Shown here in pieces: positions 34,785 through 49,147 of a stretch of 64,000 nt of DNA. The position numbers and the translations under genes are program-made. The notes under the pieces were generated by a model. It had not been told where the DNA came from and did no database searches. It saw only the letters and a program-made list of their open reading frames with translations. Position 1 is the stretch's first letter. Each line of letters opens with the position of its first letter. Origin of the DNA: Chionis minor (taxonomy: Eukaryota; Chordata; Aves; Charadriiformes; Chionididae); contig VZSF01001145.1 in assembly GCA_013398295.1 (NCBI GenBank), positions 520,065 to 584,064 on the forward strand. The letters are read 5' to 3'.

Positions 34785-37700
34785 AAGAGTTTGGCTGAGC
34801 TGGTTAAAACACTGTAGCACTGATTGCTCCTTGAGGCCTATGAGTTCACTTCTAGGCTCCAGGCCAGCTTGGAAATCACATAACCCACATGAGCAGCAAG
34901 GTTGTAAGGAGACATTTGTCAAGAAAAAAGATAGTTCCTGAGTGCCGTTCCCCGCAGGACATATCTCAGCAACCCTGAAACCAAGATAGTAACTAGTCAA
35001 CACTTCAGGGACTATCCTTGGCGAGGTCAGCCAAGAAATGACTGCCCACCACCACCAGCGAGAGGGTTGCCATGCTGGGGCAAAAAGAAGAAAGTACCTC
35101 CAAGGCATGGCTCGTTTCTGAAGAGAAGCACAGAAATTTTGAGTCATACTCTAGCTCTTTTATGTAAAGTAAAAGGGTCAAAGAGGCATAAAAGGTCCCT
35201 AAATCATTTATGCTGTCTAGAAAAGAAAGTGGAGCATGGATAGTTACCTTCCAAGGACCTCCTTGCAAACGCTAGCACAAGGGGCACGGGGAAGATGCCA
35301 GGTAATCAGAAAATGGCAAGATGAAGAGGCACGGAGCAATAGTAGATGGCATTACATGGTCCGCAGGTCACCTAATTTATAGACATGCCTCTAAAGGAGA
35401 TTGCAAACCACCATGGGTCTCTTTCCCCCACCAGAGCAACATATGGTGGGCAGGCAGCAAGGTAATGAAACGCCTCTCAGAGCTCAGTATTGATCTACCC
35501 ACAGAACAAGGTCCTCTTCCCCAAATCCTGGCAGGGGTAGTCGTGCTGGCCCTTCACAAACTCCTCCCACGGTGTCCTCTGTCTGCAGCACCTGGTGCAT
35601 CAGCTTCAGCTGAATCACAACAGTGTGAGAACTGGTTCTGAAACATTAGGGGGAATTAGACAAGCACACGCCATCACTGAGAAAGCCAATGGAGTTTTGG
35701 CCCATCATATGAGGATGAAATTTATGCTAAAACAAGCTAAATTAAGGGCAAACTCCTATTGCATCACGGTGTAACAATCTGCACGAAAACACAGCTATTG
35801 ATATAATCAGGTTTCCCACCCCTAATAATCAACCTTTTCTTATTTTGTTTTAATTTTTGCTGTTAAGAGGTAGCTCATTATTGGGGGGGCGGGGGGGGCT
35901 GGTTATGTTTTTTTCGCATTAAATTGTGGCAGCGGTGTGCAGAGAAGCACGGCACTTCCCCTCTCTCACCGGGTAAGCTGCAGCACAAAGCCTTGGGGCT
36001 GATCTCACATCCTCTTCAACAATTAAAAGTCAAGGCCAGCAGCACAGCCAAAACTTGACACGCTCTTTAGAGAACAAAGGTCACAAGATTGAAGTCTTCA
36101 CTCCCCGCTTTGGCTGAAGCAGCATGAAACATCCTCTTCAAAACCTAAGGCAGTTGAATCTTTATCAGGTGATGATGGCTTTTTGGAGAATAAAGACAAC
36201 TGACCTCTGTGTCTTCCCTCCTACTGTTCCACAAGGAGCCTTCAAGCCACCTAATTAGTATAAATCATTTTCCAGCAAGTGCTCCTGCCCCATGGCGGCC
36301 TCATCAGACACAAGGTCCGGAGATAATGCTCCTGATGGCCAGGACAGCAGCTGGGCTGACACTGGGTATGACGGCTCAAGCAAGCCAGAAGCCACGCGGT
36401 CACAGGCGATGGTTGGCCCCAGCTCCCCAGGGAACAGGGCAGGCTGAGGTGGTCATCACGGCACTGCAGGTGTCACAGCTGCCGGCCACATCGCTGCTCA
36501 GCCAGGGAACAGGGGGCTGGAGAGGACAACAGCTGGGCAGGAAATGAGCCAAAGAAATGCTTCATTAGAAACCCCGGCACTCCTAATGCTTCTGCATAAA
36601 CAGCGGTTTTGGAAGACAAAATAAAAAGTCATTACATGGTTAAATGTTTAATTTCATGGCCGCACTCATAAAGCCGACAGAAGTCAGTGCAGCCACAGGG
36701 AGGCCCTGTCCAAGCCTGACAGCACCAACAGCCCCCTGAGAAATGAGGTTTCACTAAGTAATTTGGTTTTGCCTAATTTAAAATTAATGCTCAGGGCAGG
36801 TTGCTTGCTCAGCCCAGGATTCTCACTCTTGAAAGAGTCCAAAAGACAAGACTCACAGGACAAAGTCAGCCACCGTCTTGCCCATCACGGGGCAGGACTA
36901 ACATCCACCCCAGAGAGTTCAAAGGTCCTTCCTGCCTGTTGCCTCTTCCCAATGCCCCCTGCTTTGTCCAGCATGCTGGAATCCTTACTTGAGATCCCAC
37001 ACAATTCAAAGGTAGCCTCCAACTTGAGGACACTTTGTGTAAGCGGTGAACGAGGCCTAACACAGTCCCAACTCCCCTTCTCTGCTTGAGGCAAGGATGA
37101 CCCGTGAGGACACCCCACAGTGGTGGACTGAAATTGCCATGGGGTTCATAGGATTCGTCTCACTCACTCCTTCCCACCACCTCGGACAGACTCTGGAAGT
37201 GGAATTCAATTCAGACTGACTGCATTTCCCCCCACACTTTGGTTTGCCTCTAGCATAGTCCTTGTCCCAGCACAGAACCTTCCTGACAGCTCTCCAGCAG
37301 CCGGCGAAAACCCTCACAAAAAAGGTATTTTTAGGAGCTGTTTCCTCCTATCAATCTGAAGAGCAAGTGGCATTTTCCTATCATTAACCCAACAAGAATA
37401 GAAAGTAACGAGGCACCACAGAATCAGACCTCTCTCTTCCATGAAGAACTCAAAGACCTAAACCTAAGCTCTTCCAAACTTGGGCTCAAATTGCAAAGAT
37501 GAAACCAAGCAATCCCCACCAGCACCAGCATCGGGAAGGTGTTTGGATTCAGCTATGAAGTTGGAGAGATGGAAGTCTGAAGCAAAAATCAAACTGACCT
37601 TTTCCTCTCCTCAGAGTGTGGTCACTCCCTAGGTACTGTTGTGGTAAGAAGGAAGATTCAGGTCATTAAACCAGCAGAAATTGTTTTGCTGCAGTAGTTT

Positions 37701-40700
37701 TCAGTCCGATTGGCCCAGGGCAGCCAGAGAAGTGTGAGAAGGCAGCAGGCAGCCAGCAGCAGGAGAGGACACGGGGAGAGAAGGGCCTCCAAAATGAAAC
37801 TCACCCGAAAATATCACTTTTACACGAAACAGCCTCTGCTGACAAATAGTTCTTTGTCCCAACACAGAGAGCACGGTTCAGGCAAGAGCTACTAAGGCAG
37901 AATTTCCCTCACGTAATTCCCTGCTCAACAAGAGATACGCTACAGAAGCTAGTACTGCCTCCATGTGTCCTACATGCTCTGGGGTTAAGACGGAATATGT
38001 CAGGCCATATCCTTAAATAAATAAATACTCCATTTCATGTATTGATCTATGCTACTTTCACTGAGCCCAACTCAAAATCTTCATCCAGTATCACCGAAGT
38101 CAGCGGGGCCATGCTGCCAGGGCCCAGGCAGAACCGCTTCTCTTCTCAAAGCATCATCTGTGTTGAGGCTCAGAAAACAAGACATTTACTAAAACATGAA
38201 GTAGCTTTGATCAAGTTACACTAATTGATACCTTAAATTCCAGCATGTAATTCTAGTTTTAAAAACTTCGTCTCCCCAGAAAAATCTAAGAGGGGGAAAA
38301 AATACCAAATTTTCTTCAGTTTTCTTTCATGGGATGCTAAGAAATTCTAAAAGATGAATGGATAGAGGCTTAATACTCCTAGGATCCTCCCTCAAAGTTT
38401 ATCCCTAGAAATGGGTTTATCAGACATTAATTGCCTATATTAAAAAACCAAACCAGAACAAAAAACCCCACCTCTTCCTAAAAACTAGTGATTAAAAAAA
38501 TAAAATTGATAAAGAAGTCATAATGGATGAACACACGCATGCATTCACCCTGCTACTTACTAACCACAGCCCCTAATAGGAGATAATGGAAGCTGCTTTC
38601 AAATGAAATGTCTAAATGGGTCTAGAGCTTGTTTTCTCCAAACTCAGCCAGGCATTACTGCTGCCACAGCCACTTTCAATCAAGCTTTTACTGCAAAGCA
38701 AAACAAAGGAAGAAGTTAAATCCATGGGAGATTTCCAATGAATACTTAAAAATCTTTTCATGGGACAGAGTGAGGGAACTCTGTACTAGCAGTGACCTCA
38801 GAAATCTGGTGAGTTCACTACATTGCAGACTGTTCCCTCTCTCCAACAGATTTTAATTAGCTAATTCAAGGCCTTGGATGAAGGAGGAAAGAGTAGTGCT
38901 TAAGCAGCAGAAAGTTCAGCTAAATTTGCTATGTGCTTGGAATTTAATACACAAATACCAAGATCCTTTCGGGGACTGTTATTTTACACAGTTAAAGGTA
39001 GACATACGGCCACTTGGAGCTTTTCAGTGGACCATGTGCGCAGACAGTATGCCCATGCATGCAGCCACAGCAGCTCCTCTTGTATCAAGTATATGCCCAG
39101 ATTTGTGCACCATGTACATGTCTTCCAATGTGATGGGGATATACGTGTGGGGAGAGGTGTGGCCGCACTGTACACGTGCAAATTTGCGACTGTGTAGACG
39201 CACAACACACACCAGAGGCATTTTCCCTGCCTGCCCATTTCTCCCCGGTAAGCTCTTTTCACCCATGTGAGGAACAAAGCCAGCAGCTGAAAGCTTCAGC
39301 AAAAGTGCCTTGGTACACAGAAGAAAGAGATACTTCAGCTCAGCTGTCAATAAGTTTTGCCTATTTACATGTGTGCACAACACTTTGAATAAATTACGTT
39401 TCCAGGATTTAGCTCCACGACACCAGCCAAACAAAAGCGGACCTGCAGCTCTGGGTGAGGGGAGGGGGCCAAGGGGGAAACACATTTTGCACAAGCTAAA
39501 ATCCTTTCCAGAACCATGAGGGCAAAATGGGTCGGTGTTTTTCTTTGAAGAGTGTGGCTTTTACATCACTTTCAATTTAGACACATTTTCTGCTTTAAAA
39601 AGGTGGGTTTGCATCAACCGTAGAGAGTCAGTTCCACATATGGTCTCTGTGGGCATGAGGATGGGTTGCTTATGCTTTTTCAATTACAGATCCAAGGAAA
39701 GTAAAAACGATAGAGGAATCACGGGGTGCTGCTGAAGTCAGGTAGAGATGTGCCCCATGGGGATCAGATTTTACTTGGAGGGTGAAATCTGTTGTTCCAG
39801 CTTTTAGCAGGACCAGCAGCCAAAAGAAGCGCTTTTCAGACACTGGCTGGGATTTATACCTTATTTAAAATATGCACACTTATGTCCCCAACTGACTACT
39901 CTGTCTGCAGAAAATTTACCTGCGGGGAGTGAAACAGAGCAGGATGCAGACTGTCACATCACTGAGGGGGCAGGAAAAGCAGCTTTCTCGTGGACCAGTC
40001 GTATACCATGGGAATCACTTCAGCATTTTGCCAAGTAAGAAACTCTAAAGAGGCAAAAGCCCACTGGAGTAAAGTCAGTGGGATTTGTTAAGAAAAAAAT
40101 AGGAAATTATGTTTCCTGAGTATTGGAGACTTTCCTGGGTGGCAGATACTCCTCTCCATCCTTCACTTGACTGCAGGGAAATAATCACACAGAGAGGTGC
40201 CAGAACAGGTTTAATCAAACACAAGTTTGTGCTCCCGTAAGAGACTAAGCACATGAAGCTCCCAGCTCTGTGCCACCCAGGACAGACCAGCCACTCTAAT
40301 GGTACACACTGATCTTTGCATCCTTCAAACTGCAACACCATGATACAAAGCCTCACCGCTTTCCAGGGTTGCACTGTTGAGTGACTTTGATAAAAGTAAG
40401 TGAAGAAAAATAGATCCATAAGGCTGACAATTTACGCAGGTTCCCCACAAAAACAACAACTGAAGATATCCCCAGCTGACAGGCTGGGGATGCAGTGCAG
40501 CTACAGTGCTTTGGTGACAGCAGTTTGGGATGGGCAGCCAAAAAGAACTAAAGGCTACATGATTTCTTCCTCCTCAAAGGCAGCAAACATGAATTCCTGA
40601 CCTCCCTGATACAAAAACCAAATACACTGAAAGTGAGAGAAAAGGAAACCACCAACATCACAGCTTCGTGTTTAATATCAATGGGAACATGTAGAACCTT

Positions 40701-43128
40701 TCTTGAGGGCTTCAAACAAATGAGTCACTCATTCTCTTCTCAGCAGCAGCCCTTACAGCCACTGCCAGCAAAAGCAACAACATGAAAAAAAAATCCATCT
40801 CAATTAGGTGAGTTCTCTGCCCCCAGCACCCAACAGTGAACGGTGCTTGACAAATGATACGGGAACACTCATCATCCTCGAAAGCAGCCTCTCTGCAATT
40901 ACCACCCTAAGCTAGTCAAAACCACGGCCAGAAGCGTGCCGATTTCAATGCTCTTAATCTTATCTGCAGAAGAGGATCCAGGGCATCAGCTTCACTGGTG
41001 TTTCCAGGAAAAGGAGCCCTAATCAAGCATTTCTCCCCATGAATAACAGACAAGGAATGTCTCCGCTTGGCCAGTAGTAGCCTGTGAAAAATTAACAAAA
41101 CATTGTAAAATCTGCTTTGGAAGCAGGGGAGAGCTAGCAGAGGATGTGATTGCTGTCTTATCTCAGCCAGTACAGATGTTGCGAAGGCAAGGCTGACCTA
41201 TGGATGGCCTGCCGCTCCATGCTGGCCTAACCAAATCTGCAAGGTCAAATGCAGACCTAGGGAACTGGTTTACCATGCTGGATGACAATCACCCAAAATG
41301 GAGGTCTCTGTCCAACAGATGCTTTATTTTTCATTATAAATAGAGTTGCAATAATCACTGATTTTCTTAAAGCTTCAGCTGCTGCAGCATTGCAGCAATG
41401 TGAAAGTTGCAGTCAAAAAACACCCATGTTTTTTTAGAGAACTCTCAATGTGCAGCAGCAAGCCACTTCAGGTATGAGTGTGAGACTAACCAGCCCTGGC
41501 CTGGGGACTTGACCCTTTGCTCTGGAAGGCACCAGGTGGGCCATGTTCACTTTTACTAGAGGATACCCCTGAAAAAGAAAAGCAAATGTTTACAAGCTCT
41601 TTTTCATGCCATCTGGGCCTGGTCATTCCCAACCAAACCCCATGGTCCCGCATGGTTAGCAAGATGGTACTGCATTGGCCAGGAATAATTGCTAATATTG
41701 GGATGGCTGTTCCTAAGCAAGTAAAAGCACTTTCAAGTGCGTGCATGCATGCAGATTTGCCGTAGCACTTCTTAGAGATCTGACAACATGCAACAAAGGG
41801 TCAACAGTTCTCTCTGGAAGGCTGTGTTGATATCTGCTGCAAGATAACGCACCCTGCAGTCAAAGAGACTTACTTATTTTCTAGCCTCGTTATCAGCTGT
41901 TATTGTAAGTAAAGCAGTACTAAGTCAAATGCCCCTTCGTTTTGACCTTACTATGGGCAGGACCCACTAAGATCTCATGGAATGTGAAATAATCATTAAT
42001 ACAGTCTCTGTGGCAGTGCTAATAAATCATATGGCTCAACATCTTTTAGCAAAGCAATAAAACTCTACCAAAGACATACCAATAAACTGCACATATGAGA
42101 ACTCTTCCACCCACAGCCTCTTCCCTCACATTCCAAAAATGCAGAAAAGCAGTGGTGACGTTGGCTCCCATCCTCTAATCCCCAAATCCCCAATTACACT
42201 GAGGGAGCTGAAGATAACACAGATTTAAGACCTAGAAGGAAGCTTCTTCCAGAGGTACAAGAAAGGTGTTAAATCAACAGTCCTGGGTAATGGATTCATT
42301 TACCATGACACTTCTGTATGTGCAGACAGACAGGCAGCACAATGTCTATGAACCTCTGGCCTCCCATGCAAGCCCTTAAGAGGGGTTTTGTGGTACCTAA
42401 GCCTTCTGCAACAAGCTGAATTTCATGCCACAAGGAAAAGTTTTGCCTGTGTAAAGAAAAGGGCTGGCTCACATATTAATCCTTCTAATACCCACTGAAG
42501 CTTGAGGGTGAATTCACATTTATTGGCTTTAGATTCGCCTTTCCTTTTACACTTCAAAGAAGCCATTCCTGTTTTACACCAGGACGTGCTCAAAACCAGA
42601 CCTCATCATGACTCCTTCACCTCTAACTTTGGACACACACAGTGTAGGGCACCTGAGGGGTCCATCATCCCCCTTTACCGGAGGAAAAGGTGCTTTTAGG
42701 GCATGATGCATCTTAGTGTTGTGCAGGTAAATAGAATGGGCCAAATAAATCCTGCTCTGCAGCACAGCAGGGGCTGGACAAGCTTCTCTCCTTCACACTG
42801 TTGGAGGGACTGCACAGAGCACTTTCTGTTGGTAGCTTTTTCCAACTGCTGCTATGATTTGATGTTTCCTTTCACAGCAGTGGGGCTCCGGGCCATTGTG
42901 TCCATCTTTTCTCGTTCACTTGAAGCAGAAGCTGCTGTATCAACCCTATATCTAGCCATGGTGAAGGCCACCAAGTCCTCTGTGTGCGTCACCAGCCTTG
43001 TCAGCAAGGGCAGGATTTGCAGCACTAACTCACAGGGGAAAGTTTTGCTTCCAGCTCATGATCCACCACCCACAACTCCTCCTCCCAGATCCAGCTACAA
43101 ATCCTCTGCTAGGATACTCTGTGAAGGG

Positions 43129-43144
43129 AAAAAAAAAAAAAAAA
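43129..43144 (+). repeat. Poly(A) run of 16
   Basis: It lies inside the longest open frame of the window (42703-43323), giving a run of lysines and arguing against that frame being coding. Confidence 0.9.
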
Positions 43145-46100
43145 GTTTTCAGGGTCACTGTGAAATGATGTTATTTTCAGCAAAACAGAACTGCCTGAAC
43201 CTGATTTACTGTACATCCTGTCCATGCTTCACAAAGAAAATACCACACAAGGTTTCAGGTCAGACCTTTGAGCCCCTCCTGCTTGGGATGCTAATTCCCT
43301 GCACCGTGATGAGAAAGCCCTAAGGGCTATTAATCCTTTCCACTCTGGGATATAAATTGATCACCAGGAGGGAGGAAAACCACCTCTTCCCTCAAATACA
43401 TACAATATTACACACTTAGGAGCAATTAGCCTGCCTGTGAAGCTCCCAGATGCAGCTACTTTGCTGATAGCAGCCAAAACATACCACAGGTCCGTCCTCA
43501 GATGTTTGCCCAGACCGTGTGAACTACAGTGTGTCCTCAGGCACCAGCACCCAGCAGGGAGGAGTTGGGGGCTCTGGGTGAAGGTGTCCTAACCTTGGCT
43601 GAGGATATTAGGTAGCTTAGGAGTGAGCTGGAGCCCATCCCGGCTCAAACACAGAGGGGAAAAAAAAAACCTCAGTGGGAACTTGCCTGTGAACTACCTG
43701 GAGGCTATAATTACTGTCACTGCATGCAGATAGATGAGCAGTCACCACATATAGCATCACCATTAACTATCCCAGGAACCTAAATATGGCCAGGAGTCTT
43801 GGATTCACCTAAATTTAGGCACCTAACTCCCATTATGGTCTGCAGAGAGCTGGTCAATTCTAGCTCAGTGTCCTACTTACTAACATCTCCATCAACTTTG
43901 AGGGCAGCTCAGACACAGACACATAGATGACTTAATCTATGAGCTGAACACCTTTTGTAGTGCTTTGGATTCATGCTTCAGGACAGCATTCCTGTGCCTG
44001 GTGAGGTGAGCCCCCATGGAGGCAACAAAGGGGTCCCCTGGAGCACCTTCCCCATGTGTACCCTCTCACACTCCCCAGAGGTGCAGAGTCTCCTTGCCCA
44101 CCCAGGGACTCAATGAACCAGCACAGCTGACTCAGAGAGTAATTTGCAGATCTGCAGATGCAGGGGGATCAGTCCTACCTGAGCAGGAGCACATGGAGGG
44201 AGCCAAGTGCATGCCAAGCCTGCATCCTCAGGGTTCATCAGGGCTGTCCTGGTGCTCCTTTCGGGCCACTGCCCCCTTGAGAGGGAAGCCAGGGAGAGAG
44301 CCTGTGTGCTGGCAGTAGTTTTCAGAAACACTTTTTCATTCTCACTAAATCCTCAATCCAAAGCTTTCCCTTTTCTCAAAGTCTTTGCAAACACTAGCAA
44401 AACCTTTCCCGTTAATCTTTCTTCATCTTGCTAAAACAACACAGACTGTCTGTCTCCAGGGAAGGCTGTCACAGGATATGGGGGAGGAATCTATCATTTG
44501 TAATGCACGGAAATATAACTTGCATTTATCAAAGGCATTTTCTGTAAAAACAAATATGCAGCAAAGACAGGGAGGCCAAACCCCCATTGCCTTCAAGCTA
44601 CTGTGCTTAGCAATTGAGTGAGCAACAGCCTGAGCAAACCCAATTAACTTGATTTGTAGATTGCACAGATTAGCAATTGTGTTCCAATAGGAAATCCCAA
44701 AGGAGCCCCTTTCCCTTATGTTTCTATACAGCTCCTCATTTGTTACCGTAATACGTAAGGGCACCTATCTAAATCCCTTAAATTTATGTACTGCCAGGGA
44801 TGCATCCCTGTCTTCCAATAAAACCATCCAGAAAAGAACTGCGGAGATCTCTGCAAATTTTAATTCTGAACACTCTCCGATGTCTACGTCAGGTATATAA
44901 GCAAAAACCTTGACACTACGTCATCAAGTGGCTCAGTTTAGCTTCCAACATAGAAAGTTTGGAACAGAACTGAACAGTCTCAAGGACACGATTTCTGATG
45001 GGCTTCACACTTCAACCACCAGCCGTGCCAGGGCTCCTGCACCCTCCAGCCCCTCTGGCTTGATCCAAATTTAACTCCCGATGTGGTCCAATCCAAATGT
45101 GACACCCTTTGCAGGGTGACAACACAAATGAGGCGCATCTTAGCAAAAAAACCCCAAAAACAACTTATTGTGAAAACTGGAAAGATTTGCAGGATCCACT
45201 CCTAGAGTGGAAATCATTCTTTCAGCTTTACGAACAGTTGTCTCTCAAGTAAAAATGCTTGGCGTAGAAGTACATAGTCGAAGTTGCATGCGATTCTAGT
45301 AATGTTTTAAACCCAGAGATGCCCCTCTAAAATGAAGAGATTTGTGAAGCTGGGAAAAAATTACAGCTGCGACAGAGGGGTAGCAAAAGCATGGGGGTTT
45401 TTTTGGTACTGCATCAACTAAAGAAACATGTTCTGTTGGTTAAACTAAAAAAAAAAGCAAGATGTCTGATGAATAGTTCTACTGATATTGACTGGATTTC
45501 TATATTTCTAAAAACATGAGCACTTCATAAATACACTGAAATATTCTGTCATCGCTGGACAGAACGTGCCAGTTTTCTATAAATATAGACATCTGGTGGT
45601 GGTTTCTTCTACTGTTATGGATTTCTGGTGCAAAGAACGCTACTTTGTGAGCAAATGCATGCTTGAAATTAATTTCATATGCGACAGGTTACATTAAAGA
45701 GCTAGAAAGATTTGCTGGGCAGAAGCGCGTAACAAAAACACTGTGTTCTCATACTGCTCCTGACCCTCTGTATGAGGTTGCCTGCGCAATACTGTAGGCA
45801 TAAAGTATGTTCTTCCAAGCAGCGCTGTGAAGCTTAATTAAAGCATGCCCACAAATTGCACTGAAACTTGAAAATGGGACTCGGTATTTGGCATTGTAAT
45901 TCCAGCCATGGTGAAACACCACTGAGAAAACAATGAATATTAAATATCAATGAATAACAGCATGCTTTGTACAAACCACCTGAGGGGTGCCACAAGCAAC
46001 AGCCAGGTATATAAAATCCAGTGCTATAAGGCTGTGCTATGACTTTTCTTTCTTTCTGGGTTGGTTTTTTGGTGGGATTTCCAGACAGATCTCTGTCCTA

Positions 46101-46390
46101 ATCTGGCCCACGATGCAACCATCCACAGAGTTGCATCAGACAGAGGCCAAGCTGGGGACACCACAGGGACAGCACAGACACGAGCATGGGGGGACACCTT
46201 ACTTCACTAAGGGCTTGCTCAGGCTGAAGACGGATGCTGGTCTCGCACTCCAAGGGTGACAGAAGACATCTTTGTGGAAGGGCATGAGCTACGTTTTCTA
46301 TCCACATCTGTCTTGTTCACCAGGCTCCCTATAATGAAGTCATTATCATCTGCAGGTAAATCAATTTTTGGCTGCAAAAGTTTCCTTTCT

Positions 46391-46440
46391 GGTTAACATA
46401 AGCCAAGTGTAAACGCTCCCTTGCAGGTTAACATAAGCCA
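46391..46440 (+). repeat. 15-bp exact direct repeat
   Basis: GGTTAACATAAGCCA at 46391-46405 and again at 46426-46440, a 35-bp period. Either a local duplication or a target-site-like flank of the 20 bp between them. Confidence 0.8.
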
Positions 46441-49147
46441 GCAGCCCAAACAGGGATAATGCTTTGGGAGAGGGGGAACTGGAGTCAGGGGGAAGCTGGA
46501 AAGACAATTAATGACAAACTTTCCTACACCGTGACATGTTTTTGCCAGTGACCGGGTGTTTAGGTTGACTCTGTGTTGCTCCTCACCCCCTTTAAACTCT
46601 GGTTGGGGAGAATATTTTCCAACTGGAGCCATTAAAAGAGCAGAGCCTGGAGCCTCCCTCGTCATCCAGCCCCAGCTGCCCAGCTTCCCTGTTCTCTTCA
46701 GTAAACACTGTTAATTCACCAGCTCCATTAGCACCCTTTTTTTTTTCTCTCCATAACCACCCTAAAAGCATTTTGGGACCAAAGACAAAGAGAAGGAAGC
46801 AGGGGGAACCCAACAAACCCAAACTTTCTAGACAGTTCTCAGTGTGTGTCAAATAATTGCTAAAAAATCCAAATAAAGACAAACCTGAGAAGCCTTGATA
46901 CCCTGTGTTATCTTTGCAGGCTGGCTGCTGCCTTATCAGCTCTGACAGAAACCAGCATTTAAGAAAAATTCAGTAGCCTTTGGGAGGAAGCTGGTTCCTA
47001 GGAAAACATGCAGCCGAATTGCTGGAAGTCGGTACAAGAGGAGAGGGTGAGTGGGTAAAAGAAGGCCTGAAAGCCTCCGCCATCGTCTCGCCATTCTTCA
47101 TCAGGAAATATGCTGCTACATACGATTTTTAATTACTTTCATAATTCACTCCTCACACTTCACACCCATTGCACAGGCCAAGAGCTACAAGGGTGAACAA
47201 GTACTAGAAAAGCCACTTGCTCTTATTAGGGAGCAATGGAATACAGGCGGAGCCACCAGCTCTTGGTACCAGGTTTCAAAGTGCATCAGAAATCAAAGAC
47301 AGAGGATCATATCCAACACTGGCATTAAGTACCACTGTCTTAATGGGGTACTTCACCACTTATGGGGAAGGATAAAGATGGCTTTTTCCCCACCCAGACT
47401 TATAATAAAAATGCTCTTTTTGGATAAATGCTTCATGGAAGAATATGAACGTTAGGCAGCATTTTTTTCCACAAAAAGCAATATTCCTGTTTGCTCTTGC
47501 AAGTAACTCACTGCGTGTGGATTTTGGTGGCCACCCTGCATAGGAGCTGGACTTGCCCTTTGCAAGGGCGAGGGTCCTATTCTTGGAAAAGTTATAAAAT
47601 AGTTACAGAACCCCTTTGCTTGCCATTAATTGATGGGTAGAATGAGCCAGAGAGAGAAGAGCTGTCTCAAGGCCAAGGGCTGCTTTTCAGTGCCTCATTC
47701 ATAACGTGACAAGGAGAACAGCTGGGGGAGGCCGTCTGCCTCTTGTCAACCCCAGAGGGAAGGACAGACAGACAGACGCTCCACAGGGAGCTGCCCTGGC
47801 ATTATAAACGCCTCCGGTAGAGGGTGAGTGGCTTTCTACCCCTGACCTGACCCTTTATTCTCCTGAGAGTCCTGGCAAATCTTCCTCAACAGCTAGCAAA
47901 AATTGAAGTAACACAGCAGGGCCCCCAAAATGTCCTTTTTATTTTTTTTTTCCCCCCAAGTTTTGCTTAAGATAGCATTGCAGGGGATGCACAGGGACAA
48001 AGCAAAAGGAACTGCAAGTCTGGAGGGTGTCCACACAACTGGGCTCAGGCCCCCTGAAGTCACAGCATGCTTAGGGACACTGCTCACCCTAAGCTCCCAA
48101 AAATCATAAAGCAAGCTCCAGAATAATGGGACTGGTTTAGAGGAGCCATGGAAAACTTGCTTCAGTTCTTTCTTTATTTCCCTTCTGGTGTCTAAGCCAG
48201 CCAACAAGGTTGGTGCGCGCAACTCACATTTTCTATCTATCCTTCAAAATCATCAAGGATGAAACCTTGTGGGTTAGTTTCTCATTTCTTCAGCTGAAAG
48301 CTGAGTTATTTCCCAGTTTCCATGAGCGCAGAAAAATAATTTTAAGGGGAAAACACAAGTGTCAGAATCCTTGTGAAACAATTGCTACCACTTCAGGCTA
48401 TGCTTAGGTCCTCTGTGTTTCAAATAAGCATAATACACTGTGTAATGGGTCCTCAGCAAGTGTTTCTTTGAATACAAGCAATCCTCAGGTGCTTAAAAGT
48501 AAGAATGTTCATAAACACTAGGTAAAAATGGTGTCTGAGATCAGAAACTCCTGTAGTCGCAAAAGCGCATTGAAATACTCACGTTTTGTACTTCCCCTTG
48601 CATGTCTGCGGTGCTACATGGGTTTCAGTGGATTGAAACCAGGATGAATTGAAATAGCTGTGTCATACACTATTTTCTGTGGTTTATTTGACTTTAATTA
48701 CTTCTTAACAGTACTGCTGTTTGAAAAATCTTTCTCAATTGAGGGTGTTGGTTCTGCCTAGGGCAACTTGGCCCTTTTCCACTGAAATGCCCTTTCAACA
48801 ACCACTACAAGCCTTCCCAAGCAAAACAAAATCTTTTGGAAGAACCTCTTTTTCTGTGCCTGTGTGAAAATTTGCCTCTCTCAACTCTCCTCCCCTCACC
48901 CACATTTTAGGTTGGCTTTTCTTTGCACTTTTCCAGGAGGGAACAGAAAGCCATGGTGGACTCCAGCAGAATGTAGAACATCACTTAGGAGAAAGCAGAC
49001 TGTGTTGTTAGCACCTGCGAAAATGCCATAATAAATAATAATAAATGCTTGAATAATCTAATTTTTTCTAATTTTTTTTCCATTCAAGGACTTCTGACAG
49101 TTGTTTCCGTCAAAAATGAAATCAATGTAATGCCTAGCTTGCCCTGG

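Larger units (their letters stand above)
34785..49147. other. Non-coding, intron-like DNA
   Basis: Sparse features only: a G7-C-G8 run (35883-35898), the poly(A) at 43129, the alternating purine-pyrimidine run at 41737-41753 and the duplication at 46391. Short AGTCARTGGG-like words (35685, 38095, 40070) may be remnants of old amniote repeats. No exon recognised. Confidence 0.5.

Noticed and set aside
39024..39494. 156-codon minus-strand frame
   Set aside because: No domain, no splice flanks; overlaps several equally long frames on the other strand.
42703..43323. Longest open frame (206 codons, plus strand) as a gene
   Set aside because: It passes through a poly(A) run, has no recognisable domain, no protein-like composition and no exon or promoter signals. 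A frame this long is expected by chance in 64 kb.
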